Part shown: positions 45,802 to 54,233 of the stretch, piece by piece
Layout: each line of letters starts with the position of its first letter
Numbering within the stretch: position 1 is the stretch's first letter
Assembly: GCF_002797535.1 (NCBI RefSeq)
Contig: NZ_PGFD01000001.1
Span: 1 to 64,000, forward strand
DNA length: 64,000 nt
Direction of reading: 5' to 3'
Source: Chryseobacterium geocarposphaerae
GTDB lineage: Bacteria; Bacteroidota; Bacteroidia; Flavobacteriales; Weeksellaceae
Notes under the pieces: generated by a model
What the model was told of the DNA's origin: nothing
Seen by the model: the letters and a program-made list of their open reading frames with translations, nothing else
Databases searched by the model: none
Translations under genes and position numbers: made by a program

Positions 45802-45836
45802 TTCCTTAACAATTATTAAAAAAATATTAAAATTTT

Positions 45837-46736
45837 ATGGCATCTGGTTTTTTTGCGATTTTGGATGATATCGCGGCTTTGATGGATGATGTGGCGGTCA
45901 CAAGTAAAATAGCAACCCAAAAAACCGCAGGGATCTTGGGGGACGATTTGGCTGTAAATGCTGAAAAGGCTACGGGATTTCTTTCTTCAAGGGAGTTACC
46001 TGTATTGTGGGCAATCACAAAAGGATCATTCATTAATAAATTGATCATTCTGCCAATTGTATTTTTACTCAACTGGCTATATGCTCCGGCGATTAATTAC
46101 ATATTGATTTTAGGAGGACTGTATCTGGCTTTTGAAGGAGTTGAAAAAATTATAGAATTTCTTTTTCACCGTGATAAAAAAGGCCATGAAGTAGTGGAGG
46201 AAATTGTCGAAGATGATAAAAGTGATGAAGAAATAGAAAAAACAAAGGTTAAATCGGCGATCACTACAGATTTTATTTTGTCGATTGAGATTGTGATTAT
46301 TGCTTTGGGAACGGTATTAGAAGAAAGTCATCCTTTTATTACCCAGATTTTGGTAACGAGTTTGGTTGCATTTATTGCAACGGTAGGTGTGTACGGAATC
46401 GTTGCTTTAATCGTGAGAATGGATGATGCAGGATTCAAATTAATCAAAAAAAGTAATGATAAAGGTTTCTTCGGAAAATTAGGTCACTTATTGGTAAAAG
46501 CTTTACCGCTTGTTATCAAAGCGTTGGGAGTGATCGGTACCATTGCATTGATTATGGTAGCAGGAGGTATTTTTGCCCATAGAATAGAATTTCTTCATCA
46601 CTTTCTTGAATCTTGGTCTTCAAATGGAATTCTTACGGTTTTAAAGGAAGTTATTTTCGGGCTTGCAGGAGGATTAATTGGGGTTGTACTTTTTACTCTG
46701 GGGAAAGGAGCCGTTTCTTTGGTTAAAAGAAAATAG
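45837..46736 (+). CDS. DUF808 (YedI-like) membrane protein
   Basis: The 299-residue inner-membrane protein has about seven hydrophobic segments. It carries the DUF808 opening ASGFFAILDDIAALMDDV and GDDLAVNAEKATGF, followed by SRELPVLWAITKGSFINKLI. The segment around residue 120 is acidic (EEIVEDDKSDEE). Family function is unknown. Its terminator is at 46756. Confidence 0.85.
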   Translation: MASGFFAILDDIAALMDDVAVTSKIATQKTAGILGDDLAVNAEKATGFLSSRELPVLWAITKGSFINKLIILPIVFLLNWLYAPAINYILILGGLYLAFEGVEKIIEFLFHRDKKGHEVVEEIVEDDKSDEEIEKTKVKSAITTDFILSIEIVIIALGTVLEESHPFITQILVTSLVAFIATVGVYGIVALIVRMDDAGFKLIKKSNDKGFFGKLGHLLVKALPLVIKALGVIGTIALIMVAGGIFAHRIEFLHHFLESWSSNGILTVLKEVIFGLAGGLIGVVLFTLGKGAVSLVKRK

Positions 46737-46755
46737 AAATTTGATAAATAATAGA

Positions 46756-46791
46756 ACAGATGGGGCTTCAAGAATTGAAGCCCCCATCTGT
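46756..46791 (+). terminator. Terminator of the DUF808 gene
   Basis: A long stem (ACAGATGGGGCTTCAA with TTGAAGCCCCCATCTGT, one bulged C) is followed by seven T residues. Confidence 0.85.
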
Positions 46792-46806
46792 TTTTTTCAA
46801 TCATCT

Positions 46807-46833
46807 AAAAGAGGCTTAATTTAAGCCTCTTTT
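46807..46833 (-). terminator. Terminator of dnaJ
   Basis: A perfect 13-bp stem (arm AAAAGAGGCTTAA, single central T) lies just past the dnaJ stop codon, adjacent to the DUF808 terminator on the opposite side. Confidence 0.8.
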
Positions 46834-46840
46834 ATTATGA

Positions 46841-47956
46841 TTAGTTGAATAGATCTTTTACTTTATCAAAGAACGTTTTTTCTTTTCCGGATGGTTCTGC
46901 AACCATTTCTCCGCTGTTCATTTGATTTTCGAAAAACTCTTTTTGTTCTTTCGTTAATTTTTGTGGAGTCCATACATTAATGTGGATGAACATATCACCT
47001 TTTCCATAGCTGTCGATGCTTGGGAGTCCTTTTCCTGCCAGTCTTAAGATTTTTCCGGACTGAGTTCCCGGATCTACGGTAATTTTCACCTTTCCACCAA
47101 CGGTTGGAACCTCTTTTTTAGTTCCTAAAGCTGCTTCTGCAAAAGAAACATATAATTCCTGGTGAAGATTATCACCTTCTCTTTTGATTACTTTATCGAC
47201 TTCTTCCTCTACAATCACCAACAAATCTCCGGGAATACCGCCGAAAGGAGCATCATTACCTTTACCTCTTACATTTAACTGAATCCCGTCTCTTGCTCCT
47301 GCAGGAATATTGATTGTAATTTCTTCTTCATCTTTTACCAAACCTTGTGCATTGGCTCCTGCCGGGATTTTATCAGCAACCTTACCGATTCCCTGACAAG
47401 TTCCACAAGTAGTCTGGGTCTGCATTTGTCCGAACATGGTATTCATCACTTTCATCTGAACTCCGGAACCACCACAAGTAGGACAGGTTTTTGAAGTAGC
47501 ACCTTCTGCCAGCTTCATTTTTTTTACTTTAATGGTCTTTTGTGTTCCGTTTACCATTTCTTCAAGATTCAGCTTGATTCTGATTCTTAAATTAGAACCT
47601 TTCACTTGCTGACGACCGCCGCCGCCGCCAAAACCACCGAATCCGCCACCGAAAATATCTCCAAACTGACTGAAAATATCTTCCATGTTCATTCCGCCAC
47701 CGAAACCGCCACCGCCAAAGCCGCCGTTTCCGCCCATTCCTGCGTGGCCGAACTGATCGTATCTTGCACGTTTTTGTTCGTCGCTCAGAACTTCATAAGC
47801 CTCTGCAGCTTCTTTAAACTTTTCTTCAGCTTGCTTATCACCCGGATTTTTATCTGGGTGAAATTTGATAGCCATTTTACGGTATGCTTTCTTTATTTCG
47901 TCGGCCGATGCAGATTTGCTGATCTCAAGAACCTCGTAATAATCTCTTTTTGACAT
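46841..47956 (-). CDS. dnaJ: Chaperone DnaJ with two of four CxxCxGxG motifs
   Basis: The 371-residue co-chaperone stimulates DnaK ATPase. The J domain (about 1-68) shows [11 protein letters not shown] with the HPD motif. A glycine-phenylalanine region follows (about 70-115, FGGGGFGGG). The zinc region has only TCPTCGGSG and TCGTCQGIG, where the typical DnaJ has four CxxCxGxG motifs. The substrate-binding domain includes [17 protein letters not shown]. Loss of two motifs is, from memory, common in Flavobacteriia. grpE precedes it on the same strand with a 76-nt gap. Confidence 0.93.
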   Translation of the reverse strand: MSKRDYYEVLEISKSASADEIKKAYRKMAIKFHPDKNPGDKQAEEKFKEAAEAYEVLSDEQKRARYDQFGHAGMGGNGGFGGGGFGGGMNMEDIFSQFGDIFGGGFGGFGGGGGRQQVKGSNLRIRIKLNLEEMVNGTQKTIKVKKMKLAEGATSKTCPTCGGSGVQMKVMNTMFGQMQTQTTCGTCQGIGKVADKIPAGANAQGLVKDEEEITINIPAGARDGIQLNVRGKGNDAPFGGIPGDLLVIVEEEVDKVIKREGDNLHQELYVSFAEAALGTKKEVPTVGGKVKITVDPGTQSGKILRLAGKGLPSIDSYGKGDMFIHINVWTPQKLTKEQKEFFENQMNSGEMVAEPSGKEKTFFDKVKDLFN

Positions 47957-48032
47957 CTTTATATAAGTAATTAGAATGAGAAATGGGTAATATTCAAAAC
48001 TGTTTATTACCCATTACTTATTGCTTTATATT

Positions 48033-48569
48033 TTAATTTCCTGTTACTACTTTTGCAAAACGGATTACTTTATCATTTAAAGTATATCCTGTTTCGATTA
48101 CATCTACGATTTTTCCTTTTAAATCTTCCGATGGAGCAGGGATCTGAGTAATCGCTTCATGTAAATCTACGTTAAAGCTGTCTCCCGCTTTTACTTCCAT
48201 TGTTTTTAGCCCTTTTTCAATCAGTTTATTTTTGAATTTATTGTAAATTAATTCAACGCCTTGTAGATCGGCAGGATTTCCGTTTTTAGCAATCTCTTTA
48301 ATCGCCCTTTCGAAGTCGTCTAAAACACCAAGCATAGAAACCATCATATCCTGATTGGCATACTGGAAGAATTCCATTTTTTCTTTGCTGGTTCTTTTTT
48401 TATAGTTTTCAAATTCAGCATACAATCTGATGTAACGATCTTTTTCTACTGCCAAAAGTTCTTCTGCAGTGGGTTGAGCTGTCACATTGTCTTCAGATGT
48501 TGCTTCGTGCTGAATCTTCGTATCTTCTTGTTTATTGATGCTTTCTTCGTTAATATCCTGGTTTTCCAT
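48033..48569 (-). CDS. grpE: Nucleotide exchange factor GrpE
   Basis: The 178-residue protein releases ADP from DnaK. It has an acidic, disordered N-terminus, a long helix (about 40-90, RYIRLYAEFENYKKRTSKEK), then the beta-wing end with VDLHEAITQIPAP and GYTLNDKVIRFAKVVTG. Length and order are typical. It is upstream of dnaJ in the same direction; dnaK is not in the window. The gap to dnaJ contains a 10-bp inverted repeat (AATGGGTAAT). Confidence 0.93.
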   Translation of the reverse strand: MENQDINEESINKQEDTKIQHEATSEDNVTAQPTAEELLAVEKDRYIRLYAEFENYKKRTSKEKMEFFQYANQDMMVSMLGVLDDFERAIKEIAKNGNPADLQGVELIYNKFKNKLIEKGLKTMEVKAGDSFNVDLHEAITQIPAPSEDLKGKIVDVIETGYTLNDKVIRFAKVVTGN

Positions 48570-48684
48570 AATTCAATCTTTATTTTCCTATTTATTCGCA
48601 AAGATTCTGCCAAAGGAAAAAGCGTGACATTTAGTCAGAAAAAGATGGGGTGACAATGGTAAATTTCATAATAAACGATTCAAG

Positions 48685-50019
48685 CTATTCTCCAAAAAAT
48701 GTTTGATATAAAAGATAAAGATTTAAAATAATAATGATAAAGGAAATGATCCAGACACCTATTTTCATAAAAGGCTTGTTCACAAATTCTCCCATTTTGG
48801 CTTTATCACTCGTAAACATCACCAATGGAACAACAGCAAAGCTTAATTGCATGGATAAAATTACCTGGCTTAAAACCAGTAACTCTGTGGTTCCTTTTTC
48901 TCCATACAATATGGTAACAATCAGAGCCGGTATTACGGCAATTAATCTTGTTATTAAGCGTCTCAACCATGGCTTCAGTCTGATATTTAAAAAACCCTCC
49001 ATTACGATTTGCCCGGCAAGAGTACCTGTAAGTGTTGAGTTTTGCCCCGAAGCCAGTAATGCAATGGCAAAGGCAATACTTGCCATAGAAGCTCCTAAAA
49101 TCGGAGTTAGCATTTTATAGGCATCATGGATATCTGCAACGTGTTTGTTTCCTGTGATATGGAATGTTGCCGCTGCCAAGATCAGAATAGCTCCATTGAT
49201 GAAAAAAGCAAGCATTAAAGAAACGGTACTGTCTAACGTTGCAAATTTTATTGCTTCTTTTTTTCCTTCCCTGGTACGGTCATAGTCCCTTGTCTGAACA
49301 ATGCTGCTATGCAGATATAAATTGTGGGGCATTACAGTAGCTCCTAAAATTCCGATGGCAATATAGAGCATTGCCGGGTTTTGAATAATTTCCGCTTTCG
49401 GAACCATACCTCCTAAAACTTCATTGATGGCGGGTTGTGAAATCACTAATTCATAGACAAAACAAGCCAGAATAATAAAGATTAATCCTCCCACAATACT
49501 TTCGATCCATCTGAATCCCTTTGACTGAAGCAAAAGAATCAGCAGAACATCGACCGTAGTAATCACAATTCCCCATGTTAAAGGAATTCCGAATAGTAAG
49601 TTTAAAGCAATGGCGGAACCTATTACTTCAGCAAGATCACAGGCTGCAATAGCAATTTCACAAAGAATCCAGAGAATAAAATTAGTTGTTGGGCTGAAAT
49701 GGTCTCGACAAGCCTGGGCCAAATCTCTTTCGGCTACTACACCCAGCTTTACAGATAAATGCTGTAGAACCATTGCAAAAATATTTGAGATCAGAATAAC
49801 TGAAAGCAGGGTATAGCCAAATTGTGCTCCTCCTGCAATATCGGTTGCCCAGTTTCCCGGATCCATATATCCTACAGCGACCATTAAACCAGGCCCTGCA
49901 AAGGCAAGATACTTTCTCCAAAAACTGGCATTTTTAGGGATTTTGACAGAAGAATATACTTCTGATAAAGAATGTGAGGTTTTATCTTTTCGCCAGGCGC
50001 TTTTTAAATTAAAATTCAT
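48685..50019 (-). CDS. mntH: Nramp-family divalent metal transporter
   Basis: The 444-residue inner-membrane transporter takes up Mn2+ (and possibly Fe2+) with protons. It has about eleven membrane helices. The motif MDPGNWATDIAGGAQFG near residue 52 carries the metal-binding Asp and Asn of helix 1. MPHNLYLHSS near 230 carries the Met of helix 6. Both are the conserved Nramp metal ligands. A promoter and a GTTAG/CTAAC dyad lie just upstream. Mn specificity is assumed from the family. Confidence 0.92.
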   Translation of the reverse strand: MNFNLKSAWRKDKTSHSLSEVYSSVKIPKNASFWRKYLAFAGPGLMVAVGYMDPGNWATDIAGGAQFGYTLLSVILISNIFAMVLQHLSVKLGVVAERDLAQACRDHFSPTTNFILWILCEIAIAACDLAEVIGSAIALNLLFGIPLTWGIVITTVDVLLILLLQSKGFRWIESIVGGLIFIILACFVYELVISQPAINEVLGGMVPKAEIIQNPAMLYIAIGILGATVMPHNLYLHSSIVQTRDYDRTREGKKEAIKFATLDSTVSLMLAFFINGAILILAAATFHITGNKHVADIHDAYKMLTPILGASMASIAFAIALLASGQNSTLTGTLAGQIVMEGFLNIRLKPWLRRLITRLIAVIPALIVTILYGEKGTTELLVLSQVILSMQLSFAVVPLVMFTSDKAKMGEFVNKPFMKIGVWIISFIIIILNLYLLYQTFFGE

Positions 50020-50024
50020 AAAAT

Positions 50025-50040
50025 GTTAGAAATGACTAAC
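50025..50040. promoter_or_regulatory. Candidate operator dyad of mntH
   Basis: GTTAG, six bases, CTAAC forms a small inverted repeat between the predicted mntH transcription start and its ATG. A metal-responsive DtxR/MntR-type repressor could bind there. This is inference; the arms are only five bases. Confidence 0.3.
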
Positions 50041-50066
50041 AAATTTAATTAAATATATCAAAATGA

Positions 50067-50094
50067 CAAATTTAAGAACATGAAAAAATCCCAA
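50067..50094 (-). promoter_or_regulatory. Candidate promoter of mntH
   Basis: TAAATTTG (50067-50074) with TTG (50092-50094) 17 nt upstream fits the flavobacterial consensus. It partly overlaps the terminator of the DUF937-OmpA gene. Confidence 0.5.
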
Positions 50095-50113
50095 AAATAA
50101 CTTTTGGGATTTT
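50085..50113 (-). terminator. Terminator of the DUF937-OmpA gene
   Basis: A perfect 12-bp stem (arm AAAATCCCAAAA) lies 23 nt past the stop codon. Confidence 0.75.
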
Positions 50114-50135
50114 ATTTTTTATGAGTCTAATGATT

Positions 50136-51428
50136 TTATTTTGCGAATCTTACTGCCATTTTTCTGTCTACAGCTCTGGCTTCATTAGAAGCGCTTGCAT
50201 CTACGGTTGCAAACTTACTTCCGTATCCGTCTGCAGCGATTACCTGAGCTCCGACTCCTTGTTTACCCAACCAAGTTTTAATAAAATTAGCTCTGTCGGC
50301 AGATAGTTTCAAATTTTTGGCTTCATCACCGGTTTTATCTGTATATCCTCCAATTTTGATTTTTGCATCTGGGAAAGCTTTTAAAATAGCTACCAGGTTT
50401 TGGAGCTGTCCTTCTGAACCTGCTTCCAGCTGATCGGCACTTCCTATTTTAAAGTTTACATGGTCAAAATCATACCATTTATCTTTCAGTGCATCATCGT
50501 TAGCAGCATTTTTATAGCCATCAGATTTCAGGAATGCAATCATCTGATCTTCCATTCCGCCTTTATAACCTTTTAGTGCTGTTCCGTTCAGATCAATGTT
50601 TTCATCTACTTTTGTAACCGTTGTTACGGTAGTATCTGAAGAGGCACCAATAGCTGTACTGTCAGTAGTTACGGTTGTGGGATCTGTTGTTGTTGCAGTC
50701 GTTGTGTTTTTCTTCTCACACTGTTTCCAGATGAAATATCCTGCAGCAATTAACAATAACAGAGGAAGAAGCCATTTCCAGATAGATCCTCCACCTTCGT
50801 TATTTCCCTGAACATAAGTTTCGGTAGGTGTTGTACTTCTGGTAACATCTACTTTAGGTTCTTCTGCAACAGGCGTTTTAATGGCATCATTGTCATTGTC
50901 AAACTTATATCCTTTTGCCCAATCTCCTATATTTAATGAAGCTAAGGACAAACCTGCAGGTAAAAGTGAAGAAACGATTCCTTTCTGGTCGTTTAATAAA
51001 CTTGAAATTCCTGATTGGTCTAAATTATTATCTGCAGCATATTTTCCGATAGAACCCACCGTGGCTCCTGTCACTACATGCAGTAAAGAGTTTGATGAGT
51101 TGTTACTGATTCCTGCAAAAGTAGCTATCGAATTGACTAATCCGCTTAATTTATCACCAAAAATAGTAGACAAAAGATTTGAAATAACAGAATTATTAGA
51201 AGAATCCCCTAATAAATTTCCCAAAATTCCGCTTGATGAGGCATTGGTAATTGCATCTAGAACCCCGGGATTATCCGAATTGTTTGCCAGTCCACCCACT
51301 ACAGCAGGCAGTAAACCTCCAATTGCTTTTGAAATACCTGATTCACTTTCTCCAAACTGCGCAGCGGCCTGTGATGCTAAGGCAGGACCTAACTGTCCTT
51401 TAATTAAATCAATGACATTTAAAGACAT
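50136..51428 (-). CDS. DUF937 domain fused to OmpA-like peptidoglycan-binding domain
   Basis: The 430-residue protein has no N-terminal signal peptide. Residues 1-175 form a DUF937 domain with Gly/Ser-rich repeats (KAIGGLLPAVVGGLANNS, IGKYAADNN). A single membrane helix lies near residue 210 (WLLPLLLLIAAGYFIW), followed by a Thr-rich linker. The C-terminus (about 310-430) is an OmpA domain with IGGYTDKTGDEAKN and LSADRANFIKTWL. DUF937 would then be cytoplasmic and the OmpA domain periplasmic, bound to peptidoglycan. This arrangement is clear but its role is not. Confidence 0.85.
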   Translation of the reverse strand: MSLNVIDLIKGQLGPALASQAAAQFGESESGISKAIGGLLPAVVGGLANNSDNPGVLDAITNASSSGILGNLLGDSSNNSVISNLLSTIFGDKLSGLVNSIATFAGISNNSSNSLLHVVTGATVGSIGKYAADNNLDQSGISSLLNDQKGIVSSLLPAGLSLASLNIGDWAKGYKFDNDNDAIKTPVAEEPKVDVTRSTTPTETYVQGNNEGGGSIWKWLLPLLLLIAAGYFIWKQCEKKNTTTATTTDPTTVTTDSTAIGASSDTTVTTVTKVDENIDLNGTALKGYKGGMEDQMIAFLKSDGYKNAANDDALKDKWYDFDHVNFKIGSADQLEAGSEGQLQNLVAILKAFPDAKIKIGGYTDKTGDEAKNLKLSADRANFIKTWLGKQGVGAQVIAADGYGSKFATVDASASNEARAVDRKMAVRFAK

Positions 51429-51554
51429 AATAAATTATTTTGAGATTAATGTGTTATAAATTTATAAAAAAATATCTTTAAATGGTGAAATCAAAAAAAA
51501 ATCTTTAAAAACCGTAATATTTTTAAAGATTTGTTAAATTTATTGGATTAATTT

Positions 51555-53030
51555 TTAATAGGCTTTGGCGAATAAAACTCGTCTTTTAGATGGTTTTCCA
51601 GAGACTAAAGAAACTCCTTCTTCAACATCATCATCTAAAGGAATGCATCTGATAGTAGCTTTCGTTTCGTCTTTGATTTGTTCTTCTTCTTCAGCAGTTC
51701 CATCCCAATGTGCATAGATAAACCCTCCTTTTTCTTCAAGAACTTTCTTGAATTCTTCATAAGTATCAACTTTAGTGATGTTATTTTTTCTGAATTCAAA
51801 TGCCTTATTGTAAATATCCTGCTGAATCGTTTTCAATAGTTCTTCGATGTAAGAATCTAATCCGTCAATAGAACGAACTTCTTTTGTCAAATTATCTCTT
51901 CTTGCAATTTCAACAGATCTGTTTTCCAAATCTCTTGGTCCCATTGCAATTCTTACAGGAACACCTTTCAATTCATATTCTGCAAATTTCCATCCCGGTT
52001 TGTTTTGAGTGTCGTTGTCGAACTTTACAGAAATTCCTTTTGCTCGCAGTTTAGCCTGAATATCCAACGCTACTTCACTGATTTGCTCCAATTGCTCTTC
52101 TCCTTTAAAGATCGGAACAATTACTACCTGAATCGGAGCTAAAGTTGGAGGCAACACCAATCCGAAATCATCAGAGTGAGTCATGATTAAAGCGCCCATC
52201 AAACGGGTTGAAGTTCCCCATGATGTAGCCCAAGCGTGTTCGATCTTTCCTTCTTTGTTGGTGAATTTTACGTCAAATGCTTTTGCAAAATTCTGTCCAA
52301 GGAAGTGAGAAGTTCCGGCCTGTAAAGCTTTTCCGTCCTGCATTAATGCTTCGATACAATAAGTTTCATCAGCTCCGGCAAATCTTTCAGAAGGTGTTTT
52401 TAATCCCTGAATTACAGGAATTGCCATAAAGTTCTCTGCAAAATCTGCGTATACTTTATTCATTTTTTCTGCTTCTTCCACCGCTTCTTCTTTAGTAGCA
52501 TGAGCAGTGTGACCTTCCTGCCATAAGAACTCTGCAGTTCTTAAGAAAAGACGTGTTCTCATTTCCCAACGAACAACGTTTGCCCATTGGTTAATTAATA
52601 TCGGTAAATCTCTGTAAGACTGAATCCAGTTTTTATAAGTATTCCAAATGATTGCTTCAGAAGTTGGTCGAACGATCAGTTCTTCTTCCAGTTTTGCATC
52701 CGGGTCCACAATCAGTTTTGAAGGGTTATCCGGATCTGTTTTTAATCTGTAGTGAGTAACTACCGCACATTCTTTGGCAAAACCTTCAGCATTTTTTTCT
52801 TCAGCCTCAAATAAGCTTTTGGGCACAAAAAGCGGAAAATAAGCATTAACGTGACCTGTTTCTTTGAATTTTTTATCCATTTCATCACGCATTTTTTCCC
52901 AGATTGCATAGCCATATGGTTTTATTACCATGCAACCTCTTACTCCTGAGTTTTCAGCTAAGTCAGCTTTCACCACCAACTCATTATACCATTTGCTGTA
53001 ATCTTCGCTTCTTGAGGTTAATTTTGCCAT
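51555..53030 (-). CDS. proS: Prolyl-tRNA synthetase (archaeal/eukaryotic-like short form)
   Basis: The 491-residue class II synthetase charges tRNA-Pro. It shows [20 protein letters not shown], the class II motif regions [29 protein letters not shown] and [11 protein letters not shown], and a C-terminal extension with [12 protein letters not shown]. It lacks the INS editing insert of the long bacterial form, as is usual in Bacteroidota. The ATG at 53030 is chosen because translation from further upstream would add 37 residues of poor sequence. Confidence 0.96.
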   Translation of the reverse strand: MAKLTSRSEDYSKWYNELVVKADLAENSGVRGCMVIKPYGYAIWEKMRDEMDKKFKETGHVNAYFPLFVPKSLFEAEEKNAEGFAKECAVVTHYRLKTDPDNPSKLIVDPDAKLEEELIVRPTSEAIIWNTYKNWIQSYRDLPILINQWANVVRWEMRTRLFLRTAEFLWQEGHTAHATKEEAVEEAEKMNKVYADFAENFMAIPVIQGLKTPSERFAGADETYCIEALMQDGKALQAGTSHFLGQNFAKAFDVKFTNKEGKIEHAWATSWGTSTRLMGALIMTHSDDFGLVLPPTLAPIQVVIVPIFKGEEQLEQISEVALDIQAKLRAKGISVKFDNDTQNKPGWKFAEYELKGVPVRIAMGPRDLENRSVEIARRDNLTKEVRSIDGLDSYIEELLKTIQQDIYNKAFEFRKNNITKVDTYEEFKKVLEEKGGFIYAHWDGTAEEEEQIKDETKATIRCIPLDDDVEEGVSLVSGKPSKRRVLFAKAY

Positions 53031-53064
53031 TATTTTTTTTGATTTTTTTAACTTTTTTTTATTA

Positions 53065-53094
53065 TTGTTATCTAAAAATAAAAATCTATTTTTG
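53065..53094 (+). promoter_or_regulatory. Candidate promoter of the W/G/Y-rich lipoprotein gene
   Basis: TTG (53065-53067), 19-nt spacer, then TATTTTTG (53087-53094). It would give a leader of about 75 nt for the gene at 53174. The leader carries three GTACA copies at 53105-53135. A TATATTTG box facing proS lies at 53139-53146. Confidence 0.55.
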
Positions 53095-53138
53095 ATAGAT
53101 ATTTGTACATGGGTTTGGTACATTTTTAGTACAGATTG

Positions 53139-53146
53139 CAAATATA
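53139..53146 (-). promoter_or_regulatory. Candidate -7 promoter box of proS
   Basis: TATATTTG fits TAnnTTTG toward proS, 108 nt before its ATG. No upstream TTG at the proper distance. Confidence 0.35.
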
Positions 53147-53173
53147 ATTTAAATTAAAAATTTTTACGTTATC

Positions 53174-54208
53174 ATGAAAAGAAATATACATAAAAATTTG
53201 CTTGGTATGTTAAAATCAAAAGGAGTTTTAGCAATAGCAGGCGGATTATTACTCGTGTCCTGTGGTGCTCAGATGGGTGGCTACAGCGAGACAGATGGGG
53301 TTTACTATGATCCTAATAAAGATACACTACCAGAAGGAGTGATTATAAATGATGGCGGAAACAGAGTAGGTGAATACTACGACTACAATGAAGGTTCCAA
53401 TATCATCCAAAATGCAGAAGCAAATTCCAAAGAAGGAAAATATGATTCTTGGAATGATTATAACTGGAATACCAATAACAATGCAACAGATTCTGATTGG
53501 GGAAACTTTGCAGGTTCTCAAACTAATTACTACGATAATTCCTGGGGATGGGGATATCCTTGGGGATGGGGTGGTTGGTATAGCCCATATTGGGGTATGA
53601 ATGGCGGCTGGGGCTGGAATTTTGGCCTTTCGTGGGGTTGGGGAAGCTCTTGGGGCTGGAACGGATGGAACTCTTGGGGATACCCGTATTGGGGAGGTTA
53701 CTATAATCCTTACTGGGGAGGTTATTACGGAAGTCCATATTGGGGCTGGAACGGCGGATACTGGGGTAATTACTACGCAGTACCGTATAAAAGAAGAGGA
53801 GCAGACGGAAGATTATATAACAGCTACAATGGTGGATTCGGTAATAAAAATGGTGTAAATTCCGGAGGTTTCAGAAACAATGTTAATTCCAATAACAGCG
53901 GCTTTAGAAACTCAAATACAGGCGGTTTCAGAGGGTATAACAACGGTAATAACGGAGGTTTCAGAAACGGAAATAGCAACAATGGAGGTTTCAGAAATCA
54001 GGGAGGATTCCGTAATCAGAATTCACAGCCAAGACCAAACTATAACAACTATCCTCAACAGTCTCAGCCAAGAATGAATGACGGAGGCTTCAGAAATAAC
54101 AGCGGAAGTTTCAATAACTCTGGTGGAGGCGGCTTCAGATCTGGCGGATCTTCAGGCGGTGGTTTCAGATCCGGCGGTGGAGGCGGCGGCTTCAGAGGAG
54201 GTAGATAA
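53174..54208 (+). CDS. Lipoprotein rich in Trp, Tyr, Gly and Asn with GGFR repeats
   Basis: The 344-residue protein has a lipoprotein signal (AGGLLLVSCGAQ, Cys near 30). Residues about 115-205 are an unusual aromatic tract (SWGWGYPWGWGGWYSPYWG and similar), about one third Trp or Tyr. Residues about 218-344 carry about ten repeats of GGFRN/GGFRS. These look like low-complexity, possibly self-associating segments at the cell surface. It lies 26 nt before the FadL-like gene, in one operon. No family is recognised. Confidence 0.75.
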   Translation: MKRNIHKNLLGMLKSKGVLAIAGGLLLVSCGAQMGGYSETDGVYYDPNKDTLPEGVIINDGGNRVGEYYDYNEGSNIIQNAEANSKEGKYDSWNDYNWNTNNNATDSDWGNFAGSQTNYYDNSWGWGYPWGWGGWYSPYWGMNGGWGWNFGLSWGWGSSWGWNGWNSWGYPYWGGYYNPYWGGYYGSPYWGWNGGYWGNYYAVPYKRRGADGRLYNSYNGGFGNKNGVNSGGFRNNVNSNNSGFRNSNTGGFRGYNNGNNGGFRNGNSNNGGFRNQGGFRNQNSQPRPNYNNYPQQSQPRMNDGGFRNNSGSFNNSGGGGFRSGGSSGGGFRSGGGGGGFRGGR

Positions 54209-54233
54209 TAAATTAATAACTATTTAAAAAATA

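Noticed and set aside
47606..47750. GCC/CCG-rich stretch that looks like a DNA repeat
   Set aside because: It encodes the Gly/Phe-rich region of DnaJ, so the repetition is explained by protein sequence.
50881..51459. Open frame of 192 codons on the plus strand opposite the DUF937-OmpA gene
   Set aside because: It is a shadow of the repetitive Gly/Ser/Asn-rich DUF937 region. No start signal or motif was seen.
53370..54077. Alternative open frames in the W/G/Y-rich gene
   Set aside because: Low-complexity repeats stay open in all frames. Only the main frame has a lipoprotein signal and sensible upstream promoter.
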